Origin: Rhodothermus sp.
Lineage (GTDB): Bacteria > Bacteroidota > Rhodothermia > Rhodothermales > Rhodothermaceae
Assembly (NCBI GenBank): GCA_030950375.1
Contig: JAUZRN010000043.1
Location: 1 to 35,080 of the forward strand
Direction: 5' to 3'
DNA: 35,080 nucleotides
A program made the translations under genes and the position numbers. The notes beneath the pieces are model-generated. The model did no database searches. It saw only the letters and a program-made list of their open reading frames with translations, and had not been told where the DNA came from. Positions 12,134-21,401 of this stretch are shown here, piece after piece (position 1 is the first letter of the stretch; every line of letters starts with the position of its first letter).

Positions 12134-14722
12134 ATGGCCGTGTATCTGCGCGTTACGTATCTGCTTATTGGCTTGCTGCTGGGGCTGGGTATAGGAAGAG
12201 CGCCTGTGGTGCAGAGCCAGCCCGCTTTTCCGCTTCCTTTACCGAAGACGGCGGCGCTTGCTTACGATCCTGCCATCCCCCGCCCTGAAGAGGTGATCGG
12301 GCATGTTATCGGTACCCGTCATACGGCTCCCCACCAGATTGTGGCTTATTTTCAGGCGGTGGCAGCGGCCAGCGATCGGGTGCTGGTCGAAGAGCACGGC
12401 CGCACCTATGAAGGACGGCCGCTGATTCATGCGATCGTCTCAGCGCCAGAGAATCTGCTTCGTCTGGAGGCAATCCGACAGGCCAACCTGCGGCTTTCAG
12501 AGGAGCCAGCGTCGATTACTGATGCCGAGCTGGCACATTTGCCGGTGGTTGCCTACCTGGGCTACAGCATCCACGGCAACGAAGCCAGTGGCTCCGAGGC
12601 ATCGCTGCTTGTGCTGTATTACCTGGCCGCCGCTCAGGGACCGGCTATCGACTCGCTGCTGGCGGAAGCCGTGCTGATTATTGATCCCATGCTCAATCCA
12701 GACGGTCGGGATCGCTTTGTGGATTGGGTTAACCGAAATCGGGGTCGGGTACCGGTAGCGGATCCGCAGGACCGTGAGCATGTTGAACCGTGGCCCGGCG
12801 GACGCACCAATCACTACTGGTTCGATCTGAATCGCGACTGGCTCACCGGTCAGCATCCTGAATCGCAGGGACGCCTGCGTCTTTTTCACCACTGGCGGCC
12901 TCAGCTGCTGACAGATCACCACGAAATGGGCAGCGAAGCCACGTACTTTTTCATGCCGGGCGTGCCGAGTCGGACGCATCCGTTGACGCCCGCACGGAAT
13001 CAGGAACTGACGGCCGCCATCGCTCGCTATCACGCCGAGGCTCTTGATCAGATCGGCTCGCTCTACTACTCGAAGGAAGGCTACGACGATTTTTATTACG
13101 GCAAAGGCTCCACCTATCCCGACGCCAACGGTGCGATCGGTATTCTCTTTGAGCAAGCTTCCTCGCGAGCCCTGCAGCGAGAGACCCGTGATGGGGTGCT
13201 CTCCTATGCGTTTACCATCCGTAACCACTTCACCACTTCGCTGTCCACATTGAACGCGCTGCGCGCGCTACGTGTGGAGTTGTTGCGCTATCAGCGCGAC
13301 TTCTACCGGGAGGCGGAAGATTTCGCCCGTCGGCTTCCGGTCAAAGCCTATCTCATTGCGCTGGAGCCGGGCCGCACGCGGGCACAGCTACTGGCCCAGG
13401 TGCTCCGACGCCATCGCATCCGGGTGTACACACTGGCACAGGATGTAACAGTGGACGGGCGAACGTTCCGGGCCGGCGCCGCCTACGTCGTGCCCGTGCA
13501 GCAATCCCAGGTTCGGATGCTGCAGGCCCTGATGGAGCGACGCACGACGTTTGAAGACTCGCTCTTTTATGACGTTTCGGCATGGACGCTGCCGCTGGCC
13601 TACGACGTGGTCTGGGCCGAATGGCGTCGGGATCCTGCCGCCCTGCTGGGAACGCCTGTGGATTCGGTGCAGCTGGATGGCGGTGCGCTGGTCGGTGGGC
13701 GCTCCGACTATGCGTATCTGATGACCTGGGACCGCTATTTCGCACCGGCTGCGCTCTATCAGCTCCAGCAGGCCGGCGTACGGGCACGACTGCTTACCGA
13801 GGCGGTTACGCTTCCTGTGGCCGGTATTCGTCGAACGTTTCCTCCCGGTACTGTGTTGATTCCTGTCGTATCACGCGATGGTAAAGGCCCCGACAGCGAC
13901 TCCCTGCTGGCCCTGCTCCAGAAGCTGGCGCAGACCTACCACGTGCGCTTCTTTGCCGCTGAAACGGGACTGACCGAAGAAGGCCCTGATCTGGGTACGC
14001 GTGATTACGGACGGGTCCTGGAACAACCTCGCATCGCGCTGCTGACAGGTGCAGGGACGCGCGCCTACAATGCTGGCGAAGTATGGCATCTCCTCTCCGA
14101 ACGTATGCACATACCCGTCTCCCTGCTGGATGTGGCAAACGTTGCCTGGGCCGACCTGAGCCGCTACAATCGACTGGTGCTGGCCGGTGGATCGTATGCC
14201 TCGCTGCCCGCTGAGAAAGTCAAAAGCTGGGTGCGGCAGGGCGGTGTGCTGATCGCACTGACCAGTGCGGTCGACTGGGCCGTCGAACAGGGACTCGTTG
14301 AGCTCAACGCCCGTCCTTTCGACCTGGACTCGTTGCTGCGTCCTTATCCGTATGGACAGCTGCGACGTGCCCGTGGGGCGCAGGTCATTGGCGGAGCCAT
14401 TCTGGAGGCGCGTTTGGATACCAGTCATCCGCTGACTTTTGGCCTGGGAGCGACGCTGCCGGTCTTCCGCACCGAAGAAACCTTCTACGATCCTTCGGAA
14501 GTCCCCGGGGCCAACGTGGCCGTCTATACCGAGCAACCCTTGCTCAGCGGCTATCTTTCGACGGCCCGTCGGCAGCTGGCGTCCGGAGCAGCCGCCGTCG
14601 TGGCACAGCGTTATGGACAGGGCCGGGTGATCCTGATTATGGATAACCCGAACTTCCGGGCCTTCTGGATAGGTTCCAGCCGCCTGTTCCTGAATGCGAT
14701 CTTTCTGGGCGATACGTTCTAA
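12134..14722 (+). CDS. Secreted M14-family zinc metallopeptidase
   Basis: This 862-aa protein has an N-terminal hydrophobic signal sequence (about residues 6-28). The M14 carboxypeptidase fold follows: zinc ligands H147 and E150 in IHGNEASGSE, a third ligand at H262 or H263 in TDHHEMGSE, and likely catalytic E340 in FEQASSR. The C-terminal half (about 560-862) looks like a class I glutamine amidotransferase-like fold, as in related periplasmic peptidases. It probably acts on peptides outside the cytoplasm. ATG 12134 is used because earlier in-frame starts lie within the rpoC terminator. It is a single-gene unit with its own terminator. Exact substrate is unknown. Confidence 0.88.
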   Translation: MAVYLRVTYLLIGLLLGLGIGRAPVVQSQPAFPLPLPKTAALAYDPAIPRPEEVIGHVIGTRHTAPHQIVAYFQAVAAASDRVLVEEHGRTYEGRPLIHAIVSAPENLLRLEAIRQANLRLSEEPASITDAELAHLPVVAYLGYSIHGNEASGSEASLLVLYYLAAAQGPAIDSLLAEAVLIIDPMLNPDGRDRFVDWVNRNRGRVPVADPQDREHVEPWPGGRTNHYWFDLNRDWLTGQHPESQGRLRLFHHWRPQLLTDHHEMGSEATYFFMPGVPSRTHPLTPARNQELTAAIARYHAEALDQIGSLYYSKEGYDDFYYGKGSTYPDANGAIGILFEQASSRALQRETRDGVLSYAFTIRNHFTTSLSTLNALRALRVELLRYQRDFYREAEDFARRLPVKAYLIALEPGRTRAQLLAQVLRRHRIRVYTLAQDVTVDGRTFRAGAAYVVPVQQSQVRMLQALMERRTTFEDSLFYDVSAWTLPLAYDVVWAEWRRDPAALLGTPVDSVQLDGGALVGGRSDYAYLMTWDRYFAPAALYQLQQAGVRARLLTEAVTLPVAGIRRTFPPGTVLIPVVSRDGKGPDSDSLLALLQKLAQTYHVRFFAAETGLTEEGPDLGTRDYGRVLEQPRIALLTGAGTRAYNAGEVWHLLSERMHIPVSLLDVANVAWADLSRYNRLVLAGGSYASLPAEKVKSWVRQGGVLIALTSAVDWAVEQGLVELNARPFDLDSLLRPYPYGQLRRARGAQVIGGAILEARLDTSHPLTFGLGATLPVFRTEETFYDPSEVPGANVAVYTEQPLLSGYLSTARRQLASGAAAVVAQRYGQGRVILIMDNPNFRAFWIGSSRLFLNAIFLGDTF

Positions 14723-14751
14723 ACGCGGGCACAAATTAACGGCTCGGGCTT

Positions 14752-14786
14752 AAGCGTAGCAGCTGAACGGCTGCTACGCTTTTTTT
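14752..14786 (+). terminator. Intrinsic terminator after the M14 peptidase gene
   Basis: AAGCGTAGCAGC (14752-14763) pairs with GCTGCTACGCTT (14770-14781) around a 6-nt loop, and the T run extends to 14786. It begins 30 nt after the peptidase stop and separates that gene from the DUF255 gene. Confidence 0.93.
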
Positions 14787-14814
14787 CTCTGGGTACCAAG
14801 CACCAAGGAAGGTC

Positions 14815-16914
14815 ATGCCGAACCGTCTTCAATCTGAAAAAAGCCCCTATCTGCAACAGCACAGAGACGATCCGGTCGACTGGTGGCCCTGGTGTGAAGA
14901 AGCCTTTGAAAAGGCAAAAGCCGAGGACAAACCCGTGTTTCTGTCGATCGGCTACGCCGCCTGTCACTGGTGTCATGTGATGGCGCACGAGTCGTTTCAG
15001 GACGAGGAGGTGGCCCGCCTGATGAATGAAACGTTCATCAACATCAAGGTAGACCGAGAGGAACGGCCGGATATCGACCAGCTCTACATGACCGTTTGCC
15101 AGATGGTGACAGGGCACGGGGGCTGGCCCCTGACTATCATCATGACTCCTGACAAAAAGCCGTTTTTTGCCGCCACCTACATCCCGAAACGCAGTCGCTA
15201 CGGACGACCAGGACTGCTTGAGATCATTCCGCGGATTAAGGAAGCCTGGCAGCGGCATCGGGACGAGATCATTGCCTCGGCCGACAAGCTGACCAGTACG
15301 CTGCAGAAGATCATGTCCTTTGAAGCCCCCAGCCAGATCATTGATGCGGAATGGTTGGAGATTGCCTACCGACGGTTGGACGATCTCTTCGACCCAAAGT
15401 ACGGGGGCTTCGGGCATGCCCCGAAATTCCCTACGCCGCATACCCTGCTGTTTCTGCTACGTTACTGGCAACGGAGCGGTGAAGCGCACGCCCTGCAGAT
15501 GGTCGAGCATACACTGACGCAGATGCGGTTGGGAGGCATCTATGATCATATCGGGATGGGATTCCATCGGTATGCGACGGACGAAGCCTGGCGCGTGCCC
15601 CATTTCGAGAAGATGCTCTATGATCAGGCACTGCTTACGCTGGCCTATACCGAGGCCTATCAGGCGGCCGGCAAGCCGTTCTATGGTCAGACGGCCCGGG
15701 AAATTCTGACCTATGTGTTGCGCGATCTACGGGCGCCGGAAGGGGCCTTCTATAGCTCGGAAGATGCCGATAGTGAGGGGGAGGAAGGCCGGTTTTACGT
15801 GTGGACCGTTGCGGAACTGCACGAAGCACTGGACCCGGAGCTGGCCTCGCTGGCTATCGAACTATTTCAAGTACAGCCGGAGGGTAACTACGAAGCAGAG
15901 GCAACGGGCGAGCGCACCGGGCGCAACATCCTTTATCTGAGCAAGCCGCCGGAAGCGCTGGCCCGAGAACGGGGATGGCGTCCGGAGGAGCTGACAACGA
16001 AGCTGGAGGCGATCCGGCAACGTCTGTTTGCCTATCGGGCCCGTCGCGTGCGTCCCGGCCGGGATGAGAAGATCCTGACCGACTGGAACGGCCTGATGAT
16101 CGCTGCGCTGGCTCGAGCAGCCCAGGTGTTCGACGAGCCCGCCTACACTGAAGCCGCGCAGACAGCCGCCGACTTCCTGCTGCGCACTATGCGCACTCCG
16201 GAAGGACGCCTGTGGCATCGGTATCGGGAAGGTGAAGCCGGTATTCCGGGATTACTGGACGATTATGCCTTTCTGAGCTGGGGGCTTCTGGATCTGTACG
16301 AGGCCACGTTTGACGAGACCTATCTGGAGACTGCGCTGGCATTGACCGAGCAGATGCTGCAGCACTTCTGGGATCCACGCGGTGTGTTCTACATGACGCC
16401 CGACGACGGCGAACCGTTGATTGTGCGGCCGCGAGAAACGCTGGATAGTGCGCTGCCTTCAGGCAATGCCGTTGCGCTGATGAACCTGGTACGGCTGGGG
16501 CATATGACCGGCCGGACGGCTTATGAGGAACACGCCGAAGCCATGATTCGCTTCTTTTCTGGACCGGTCAAGCAGCAGCCCCCTATCTTTACAGGTATGC
16601 TTGTCAGTATCGATCTGGCTTTTGGGCCCATCTATGAACTGGTGCTGGCCGGCGACCCGAGCGACTCTGCCCTCAAGGCTATGCTCCGTACGATTCATCA
16701 GCGCTATCTGCCGCGTAAGGTACTGATGCTGCGTCGACCCGGGAACGCTGGCGATCGATTGGCACAGCTGGCGCCGTTTGTAGCCACCCAGGTGCCGATC
16801 AATGGTCAGGCTACTGCCTACGTGTGCCACGACTACCGATGCGAACAGCCCGTTACGGATCCGGAAGCCCTGGCCCAACAGCTGGATACGTTGCAGGTTA
16901 ATCTGCCGGCCTGA
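14815..16914 (+). CDS. DUF255 protein: thioredoxin-like domain plus (alpha/alpha)6 glucosidase-like domain
   Basis: This 699-aa protein belongs to the YyaL/SPATA20 family. It starts [16 protein letters not shown], a family hallmark. The thioredoxin-like domain (about 1-165) carries a C50-H-W-C53 motif. An (alpha/alpha)6 barrel resembling N-acyl-glucosamine epimerases follows (about 180-600), with [13 protein letters not shown] and [17 protein letters not shown] precedes the ATG closely. The family is widespread, but its biochemical activity is not settled; a redox or sugar-related role is inferred from the folds only. There is no signal peptide, so it is probably cytoplasmic. Confidence 0.9.
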   Translation: MPNRLQSEKSPYLQQHRDDPVDWWPWCEEAFEKAKAEDKPVFLSIGYAACHWCHVMAHESFQDEEVARLMNETFINIKVDREERPDIDQLYMTVCQMVTGHGGWPLTIIMTPDKKPFFAATYIPKRSRYGRPGLLEIIPRIKEAWQRHRDEIIASADKLTSTLQKIMSFEAPSQIIDAEWLEIAYRRLDDLFDPKYGGFGHAPKFPTPHTLLFLLRYWQRSGEAHALQMVEHTLTQMRLGGIYDHIGMGFHRYATDEAWRVPHFEKMLYDQALLTLAYTEAYQAAGKPFYGQTAREILTYVLRDLRAPEGAFYSSEDADSEGEEGRFYVWTVAELHEALDPELASLAIELFQVQPEGNYEAEATGERTGRNILYLSKPPEALARERGWRPEELTTKLEAIRQRLFAYRARRVRPGRDEKILTDWNGLMIAALARAAQVFDEPAYTEAAQTAADFLLRTMRTPEGRLWHRYREGEAGIPGLLDDYAFLSWGLLDLYEATFDETYLETALALTEQMLQHFWDPRGVFYMTPDDGEPLIVRPRETLDSALPSGNAVALMNLVRLGHMTGRTAYEEHAEAMIRFFSGPVKQQPPIFTGMLVSIDLAFGPIYELVLAGDPSDSALKAMLRTIHQRYLPRKVLMLRRPGNAGDRLAQLAPFVATQVPINGQATAYVCHDYRCEQPVTDPEALAQQLDTLQVNLPA

Positions 16915-16924
16915 AAAAGGAAAA

Positions 16925-16950
16925 GGCTGGCCCACCCTCGTGCGCCAGCC
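16925..16950 (-). terminator. Terminator of rplU-rpmA, shared with the convergent DUF255 gene
   Basis: GGCTGGC (16925-16931) pairs with GCCAGCC (16944-16950). Inside it, after one C-C mismatch, CAC (16933-16935) pairs with GTG (16940-16942) around CCTC. Read on the minus strand, the stem is followed by a T-rich tract (TTTTCCTTTTT), so it ends the ribosomal protein genes best. The plus-strand side has only a pyrimidine tract. Confidence 0.85.
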
Positions 16951-16972
16951 CTTCCCTTCGATGCAATAACTG

Positions 16973-17233
16973 TCAGGCTTCCACCGGATCGACGTGCACG
17001 TAGCGCCGATCGCCGCGACCGCGGGAAAAGCGTACCACGCCGTTAATCTTGGCAAACAGCGTGTCGTCACCGCCGCGACCTACATTCAGACCCGGATGGA
17101 ACTTGGTCCCACGCTGACGGACCAGGATACTGCCGGCCGTGACAAACTGGCCTCCGAAGACCTTGACACCCAGCATCTTCGGATTGGAGTCCCGGCCGTT
17201 CCGGGTCGACCCCATGCCTTTCTTATGTGCCAT
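16973..17233 (-). CDS. rpmA: 50S ribosomal protein L27
   Basis: This 86-aa protein starts [16 protein letters not shown] and contains [22 protein letters not shown], both diagnostic of L27. Its N-terminal tail reaches the peptidyl transferase centre of the 50S subunit. The short tail starts directly with the mature MAHKKG form, so no N-terminal processing is expected. It lies 34 nt downstream of rplU on the same strand, the usual rplU-rpmA pair, and is followed by a shared terminator. Confidence 0.97.
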   Translation of the reverse strand: MAHKKGMGSTRNGRDSNPKMLGVKVFGGQFVTAGSILVRQRGTKFHPGLNVGRGGDDTLFAKINGVVRFSRGRGDRRYVHVDPVEA

Positions 17234-17267
17234 GGCACCCTCGCTGGTTGGCCATTAAACAAACACT

Positions 17268-17633
17268 TTACGCACTTGCCTGTTCGGTGGCTTCAGCCAT
17301 AAGCGGCCGGGCCTCTCCGGGCAAGCTCAGCGCTTCAATCTGCACCTTCGTATAGCGCTGACGATGCCCGCGTTTTACCCGGTAACGCTTGCGCCGTTTC
17401 TTTTTAAAAACCAACACCTTGTCCGCTTTTACGTGTTCCAGCACCCGAGTTTTGACCTGGGCACCTTCTACGAGCGGACGACCCAGATACACCTGATCAC
17501 CATCAACTACCAGCAATACCCGATCAAAAACCAGTTCATCACCTGGTTGTGCCTGCTCATGATAGGGGATGTAGAGGTACCTCCCTTCCTCTACACGAAA
17601 CTGCTTACCGGCAATGTCGACAATCGCATACAT
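17268..17633 (-). CDS. rplU: 50S ribosomal protein L21
   Basis: The 121-aa protein begins MYAIVDIAGKQFRVEEG, the standard L21 opening. It carries the basic KKKRRKRYRVKRGHRQ segment (about 77-92) that binds 23S rRNA domain II. The C-terminal 20 or so residues are an Ala/Glu extension beyond the core. A GAGGAAG Shine-Dalgarno lies just upstream of the start. It is the first gene of rplU-rpmA and is divergent from the FAH-family gene across a 130-nt gap. Confidence 0.96.
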   Translation of the reverse strand: MYAIVDIAGKQFRVEEGRYLYIPYHEQAQPGDELVFDRVLLVVDGDQVYLGRPLVEGAQVKTRVLEHVKADKVLVFKKKRRKRYRVKRGHRQRYTKVQIEALSLPGEARPLMAEATEQASA

Positions 17634-17705
17634 GGCTTCCTCTGCTTTGGGGCGCCGGATTGGATACCGACGCGAGAGTTCACAGATCGTTCAGGAAAAA
17701 AGTGA

Positions 17706-17720
17706 TAGCTTTAAAAGCTA
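17706..17720. promoter_or_regulatory. Palindrome between divergent rplU and FAH-family genes
   Basis: TAGCTTTAAAAGCTA is a perfect inverted repeat: two 7-bp arms around a single central A. It is AT-rich in a GC-rich genome and sits about 50 nt before the FAH start and 73 nt before the rplU start. Each arm reads TAGCTTT on its own strand, seven of eight bases of the Bacteroidota -7 element TAnnTTTG. It may therefore be back-to-back promoter elements, or an operator. No clear -33 element is visible. Confidence 0.4.
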
Positions 17721-17763
17721 CGACGCTTCAACGTTCCATGCCAGCTAAAGTTGTCAAACGCTG

Positions 17764-18423
17764 ATGGAGATTGTCCTTCCCAACACAGCGCTGCGCATCG
17801 TACCTCGCAAGATCATCTGCGTGGGCAAAAATTATGCGCAGCACGCCGCCGAGATGAATAGCGAGGTACCGGAGGAACCCATTTTGTTTTTAAAACCCCC
17901 GACGGCGCTGATTGGTCCGGGCGAAACCGTGTTGCTACCGCCACAGTCCCATGAAGTGCATCATGAGGTAGAGCTGGTCGTGGTGATTGGTCGCGCGGGC
18001 AAGCACATCCCCGAAGATGAAGCGCTCGACTATGTGGCAGGTTATGCGCTGGGCCTGGACATGACAGCCCGGGATCTCCAGCAGAAGGCCAAGGCCGCCG
18101 GGCATCCCTGGACGGTTGCCAAAGGCTTCGACACGTTCGCTCCACTGGGACCCATTGTACCGGCTACGTCTGTGCCTGATCCGCAGCAGGTGCAGCTTCG
18201 GCTCAAGGTCAATGGGACGGTACGCCAGGATGGAACAACGGCCGATATGGTATTTCCGGTAGCGCGCCTGATCGCCTACTGCTCGGGAATCTTTACGCTG
18301 CAACCCGGAGATCTGATTTTCACGGGCACGCCAGAAGGGGTGGGACCGGTGTGCGCAGGCGATGTGCTGCGGGCTGAAAGCGATGTGCTGCCCGCCTTCG
18401 AGGTTCAGGTACAGCCGGCTTGA
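17764..18423 (+). CDS. Fumarylacetoacetate hydrolase-family protein (acylpyruvate hydrolase/oxaloacetate decarboxylase type)
   Basis: The 219-aa protein matches the short FAHD1/YcgM-like branch. The opening KIICVGKNYAQHAAE contains the expected catalytic dyad H27 and E30. Metal ligands are E68, E70 and D99, with K120 in VAKGFDTF. The family uses Mg or Mn to cleave C-C bonds in acylpyruvates or to decarboxylate oxaloacetate; the substrate cannot be told from sequence. There is no pathway partner nearby. Its stop is one base from the stop of the convergent threonine aldolase gene, with no terminator between them. Confidence 0.9.
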   Translation: MEIVLPNTALRIVPRKIICVGKNYAQHAAEMNSEVPEEPILFLKPPTALIGPGETVLLPPQSHEVHHEVELVVVIGRAGKHIPEDEALDYVAGYALGLDMTARDLQQKAKAAGHPWTVAKGFDTFAPLGPIVPATSVPDPQQVQLRLKVNGTVRQDGTTADMVFPVARLIAYCSGIFTLQPGDLIFTGTPEGVGPVCAGDVLRAESDVLPAFEVQVQPA

Positions 18424-18424
18424 G

Positions 18425-19459
18425 TCAGGCGGCTGTTCGACCGAACAGGCGATGCAGAACGGCAAGGGTCCGATCAATATCCTGCATGGACACATCCCGG
18501 TGCGTGGTGGCACGGATCGTCCGAGGGCCGAACGGTACCATCAGGATGCCTTCGGCACGAAGCTGTGCCAGTACGCTTTCGGCGGTGCCCTGTCGGACTT
18601 CAAAACGCACGATATTGGTCTGCACACGGTTCAGGTCAATCTCAAAGGCCGATAGCTCGGCGATACCTTCGGCCAGCCGGCGGGCTTTGGCGTGGTCTTC
18701 AGCCAGCAAGGGGCGGTGGTGCTCCAGAGCATAGAGGCCCGCAGCAGCCAGTACGCCTACCTGACGCATGCCGCCTCCCAGCAGCTTGCGGAACCGGCGG
18801 GCTTCAGCGATCAGGTCGGCCGAAGCAGCCAGTACGGAACCGACCGGGGCACCCAATCCCTTGGAAAGGCAGACGCTTACGGTGTCGAATGGAGCAGCCA
18901 GTCGATGCTCGGGCACATTCAGCGCGACGCTGGCATGCCAGAGACGAGCACCGTCCAGATGCAGGACCAGCCCATGACGACGTGCCTCTGCTGCCAGCGC
19001 ATCAAGCACTGCGGGAGGGAGAACCACCCCGCCAGCCCGGTTGTGCGTGTTCTCCAGGCATACCAGCCGAGAGCGCGGTTCCCAGTCGTTTCCATGACGT
19101 ACGGCCCGGGCTACTGACGAAGGCGTAAACCATCCGGAGGTGTCATCCAGCGGATGCAGCTGCACGCCAGAGATCAAGGCCGGTGCGCCTGACTCGTAAT
19201 TGAAGATGTGGCTTTCGCGTCCGAGGAGCACTTCGTCTCCGGGACGCGTCAGCACCTTGATAGCGAGCTGGTTGCCCATGACGCCAGAGGGGACAAAAAG
19301 AGCCGCTTCCTTGCCCAGCAGTTCGGCCACCCGCGTTTCCAGGCGTCGCACAGTTGGATCTTCCCCAAAGACATCGTCGCCCACTTCTGCTTCATACATG
19401 GCCCGACGCATACCGGGAGAAGGACGGGTAACGGTGTCACTCCGAAGATCGATCAGCAT
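18425..19459 (-). CDS. ltaE: Low-specificity L-threonine aldolase (PLP-dependent)
   Basis: The 344-aa protein cleaves L-threonine or allo-threonine to glycine and acetaldehyde. It begins MLIDLRSDTVTRPSPGM, the standard start, so ATG at 19459 is preferred over an in-frame start 63 nt further upstream. K200 in VCLSKGLGAP is the PLP lysine, H84 (RESHIF) stacks on the cofactor, and D169/R171 lie in HLDGAR. The upstream leader is strongly A/T-rich with no Shine-Dalgarno. That resembles Bacteroidota initiation and contrasts with the ribosomal genes here. The gene converges on the FAH-family gene with a 1-bp gap. Confidence 0.92.
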   Translation of the reverse strand: MLIDLRSDTVTRPSPGMRRAMYEAEVGDDVFGEDPTVRRLETRVAELLGKEAALFVPSGVMGNQLAIKVLTRPGDEVLLGRESHIFNYESGAPALISGVQLHPLDDTSGWFTPSSVARAVRHGNDWEPRSRLVCLENTHNRAGGVVLPPAVLDALAAEARRHGLVLHLDGARLWHASVALNVPEHRLAAPFDTVSVCLSKGLGAPVGSVLAASADLIAEARRFRKLLGGGMRQVGVLAAAGLYALEHHRPLLAEDHAKARRLAEGIAELSAFEIDLNRVQTNIVRFEVRQGTAESVLAQLRAEGILMVPFGPRTIRATTHRDVSMQDIDRTLAVLHRLFGRTAA

Positions 19460-19993
19460 ATTTTTTATTTGTAATAAATTCTTAGCGTATAGCCTGACTT
19501 CCTCTGTGTCGACGGTAGGCAATGGACGGCAGACAGAAGGCCTGTCTCATAGCTAAAAAATAACAAATAGCAGCGAATGGTTAGGGCCTGTAGGGGAAAA
19601 GCGTAGTGTACGGCTGGATCGCTGGGGTTTGCAGGGATGAGGATAACGATCAGAAGGATTGTCCTGACGCTGAGAGGGAAGAAATGCGATGGAAAAAGGC
19701 GCTGCTGACGTCTGATAGTTGTGTCGAGAAGGTGGGTAGTGTACGCGGGAGGACCTGCTGAGCCCGGAGTGTACGTAAGACGGCAGTTACGCTGAAAGTA
19801 GCAGTACGCCGAACGCTTGTTTCCGCCTGTAGGGAGAGCTGGCGTAGCGTCTGTGGGGATATCTACCTGCCAGGTATACGCAGGAGCGCAGAGTGGTTTC
19901 CGTTGCCTTCACGGCGTAGCGCTACCAGCTGACACGTAGTACAGTGATGGCGGTGCAGGAGAGCTCCTCCCCGAAGAGAGCTTCGTTAGGTAC

Positions 19994-20134
19994 CCCCGTC
20001 TGGTCTTTGTCGGTTGGACGTGGCAGGGAACATGAGGGTACCTGGGGGCTGTAGCGATTGCCTCCACGCGAAGGCTGAACGGAGAGCTGGGCTCCCCCTT
20101 GAAGGGAAAGCTGACCCGGAGAGCCTGAGGGAGT
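19994..20134 (-). repeat. Composite extragenic repeat, copy 1 (modules A+B)
   Basis: Read on the minus strand, module A (20134-20091) precedes module B (20089-19994). Module B matches 23223-23318 on the plus strand: 53 bases identical (20037-20089), then 38 of 43, so about 91 of 96 overall. Similarity weakens beyond 19994. Module A has the pattern CCTCAGGCnCT followed by an arm CCCTTCAAGGG that can form a hairpin. Confidence 0.85.
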
Positions 20135-20281
20135 AAGGTTCAGTGGACCCAAAGCCGTTGTTCGAGATGCACTCCGGTCAGGTGAAGCTCTCCTCCCCAT
20201 AGGAAAAAGGAGACGCAGACGCGACGCTTCGCTTGCCGTCTGACGTAAGGCCTTAAGATTGGCTGACAGACCCAGGGTGCT

Positions 20282-20327
20282 GCTCTCCCTCCCAGGGGAA
20301 ACTTTCGCGCAACGACTGAGGGGGGCG
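20282..20327 (-). repeat. Extragenic repeat module A, diverged copy
   Basis: Read on the minus strand, this segment begins CGCCCCCCTCAG and ends GGGAGGGAGAGC. It shares the order CCCTCAG, C/G-rich spacer, TTTCCCCT, GGGAGAGC with the other module A copies at 20091, 22952, 23181 and 23408. It is the most diverged copy and was found by eye. Confidence 0.5.
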
Positions 20328-20519
20328 TGTCTGACAGAACACCAGCGTATGGCTCGGGAGAATGATAGGCAAGACAAGTCCCCCTGGCGTGGAAGAGACA
20401 CCCAGAAAAGCCAGGTGACCCTCCGGAAACGACCTTTCGATAGTTTCAGCGCTTGCTTCAGGAAAACAAGCCCACGTGATTGAGGAGGTCAGTACGTTTC
20501 CGGACTGCCAGGGGTTAGC

Positions 20520-21035
20520 TTACAGAATCGAACGAAACGTGGGCGGCAGTACGGAAGGATCGTATGTGGTTGCCTCTGGCATTTCAGGTCCGTCTTCAGG
20601 CATGGTGTCCGTGCCACAGTATTTTTGAAAAGCCTGCACCAGATCCGATGCAATTGCACTGGCACTTCGGCCTTCGATATGGCGCCGTTCCAGTACATAT
20701 ACGGGCTCACCATACTTGAACAGCGCAATAAACGGCGATGAAGGGGGAATACCAGCCAGATACCTCCGTGCCTGGGCTGTTGCCTCCAGGTCCTGCCCGG
20801 CAAACACGGTCACCCAGCGATCCGGCTTGGCGACCGGCGCCTGCAGGGCCATGGCTACTGCTGGCCGTGCATTGGCTGCCGCACAGCCGCATACTGAATT
20901 GATAATTAGCAGGAGCGTTCCTTCTTTTGTCGCCGTGAATGCCGCATCAACGGCCGCGGCATCTCGTAATTCTTCAACGCCCAGCCGCGTGAGCTCTTCA
21001 CGCATGGGCTGTACCAGTTCCTCTGGATAAGGCAT
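20520..21035 (-). CDS. BrxA/BrxB family bacilliredoxin-like protein
   Basis: This 171-aa thioredoxin-fold protein has the diagnostic C49-G-C51 motif in NSVCGCAAANARP. VFAGQDLEATAQAR and the SPFIALFKYGEPVYVLERRHIEGR block, both typical of the YphP/BrxA family, follow. Bacilliredoxins remove bacillithiol from oxidised proteins; whether this organism makes bacillithiol cannot be seen here. The family is usually about 140-150 aa; this one has an extra C-terminal segment of about 25 residues (EDGPEMPEATTYDPSVLPPT). AGGAGG (21043-21048) precedes the start. It is probably co-transcribed with the YtxH-like gene upstream (75-nt gap). Confidence 0.88.
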   Translation of the reverse strand: MPYPEELVQPMREELTRLGVEELRDAAAVDAAFTATKEGTLLLIINSVCGCAAANARPAVAMALQAPVAKPDRWVTVFAGQDLEATAQARRYLAGIPPSSPFIALFKYGEPVYVLERRHIEGRSASAIASDLVQAFQKYCGTDTMPEDGPEMPEATTYDPSVLPPTFRSIL

Positions 21036-21110
21036 GGGCTTGCCTCCTGTTTGGTTTACGTCAACCTCACTATCGCCTTCGAACGTACGGTGCCGTCAAG
21101 AGATCCGGTT

Positions 21111-21401
21111 TCAGCCATGCGGCATACGTGGCAACTCCTGGGCAATGTCCTGACGCTGCAACTGCCAGGAAGCGGACTCGCCGGCTTTACGGAATCGCTC
21201 GCCCAGTAGCTGTAGCTGTTGCTCCAGGTGTTGGAGATGCACCTCTAACTGACGCAATTGCTCCTCCACACTGTGCAACCGGGCACGTGCTTTGCTTGCC
21301 AGTTCCCGACGGGTTTCATGCCCGGCTTTCGGGGCCATTAACAGACCGGTTACCACGCCGGCAGCAAACGAACAGATAACCACTGGCCAGGATACACGCA
21401 T
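21111..21401 (-). CDS. Small YtxH-like membrane protein
   Basis: This 96-aa protein starts MRVSWPVVICSFAAGVVTG, a single N-terminal membrane helix. LLMAPKAGHETRRELASKAR, which resembles the YtxH pattern (hydrophobic helix, then APKSGxETR), follows. The rest is a predicted coiled coil rich in Leu, Gln and Glu (about 42-80). YtxH-type proteins are small envelope-associated proteins of poorly known function. The start is chosen because the family pattern begins there. Its ATG overlaps by two bases the start codon of the divergent NlpC/P60 gene. Confidence 0.7.
   Translation of the reverse strand: MRVSWPVVICSFAAGVVTGLLMAPKAGHETRRELASKARARLHSVEEQLRQLEVHLQHLEQQLQLLGERFRKAGESASWQLQRQDIAQELPRMPHG

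Larger units (their letters stand above)
19460..20519. other. Gene-poor region of about 1.06 kb
   Basis: I see no convincing gene. Open frames here lack family features and change character along their length. Visible structure includes three copies of AGTGTACG (19605, 19738, 19768), the near-palindrome TACCTG-C-CAGGTA (19864-19876) and the palindrome GTAGCGCTAC (19916-19925). The right half carries two minus-strand copies of an extragenic repeat family also present at 22952-23445. The left part may contain the threonine aldolase promoter, which I could not define. Confidence 0.6.

Noticed and set aside
19922..20401. 159-aa minus-strand open frame
   Set aside because: It mostly reads through the extragenic repeats, has no family motif, and similarity to the 23100-23471 frame is explained by the shared module B. 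The possible coding signal in module B is kept as a finding instead.
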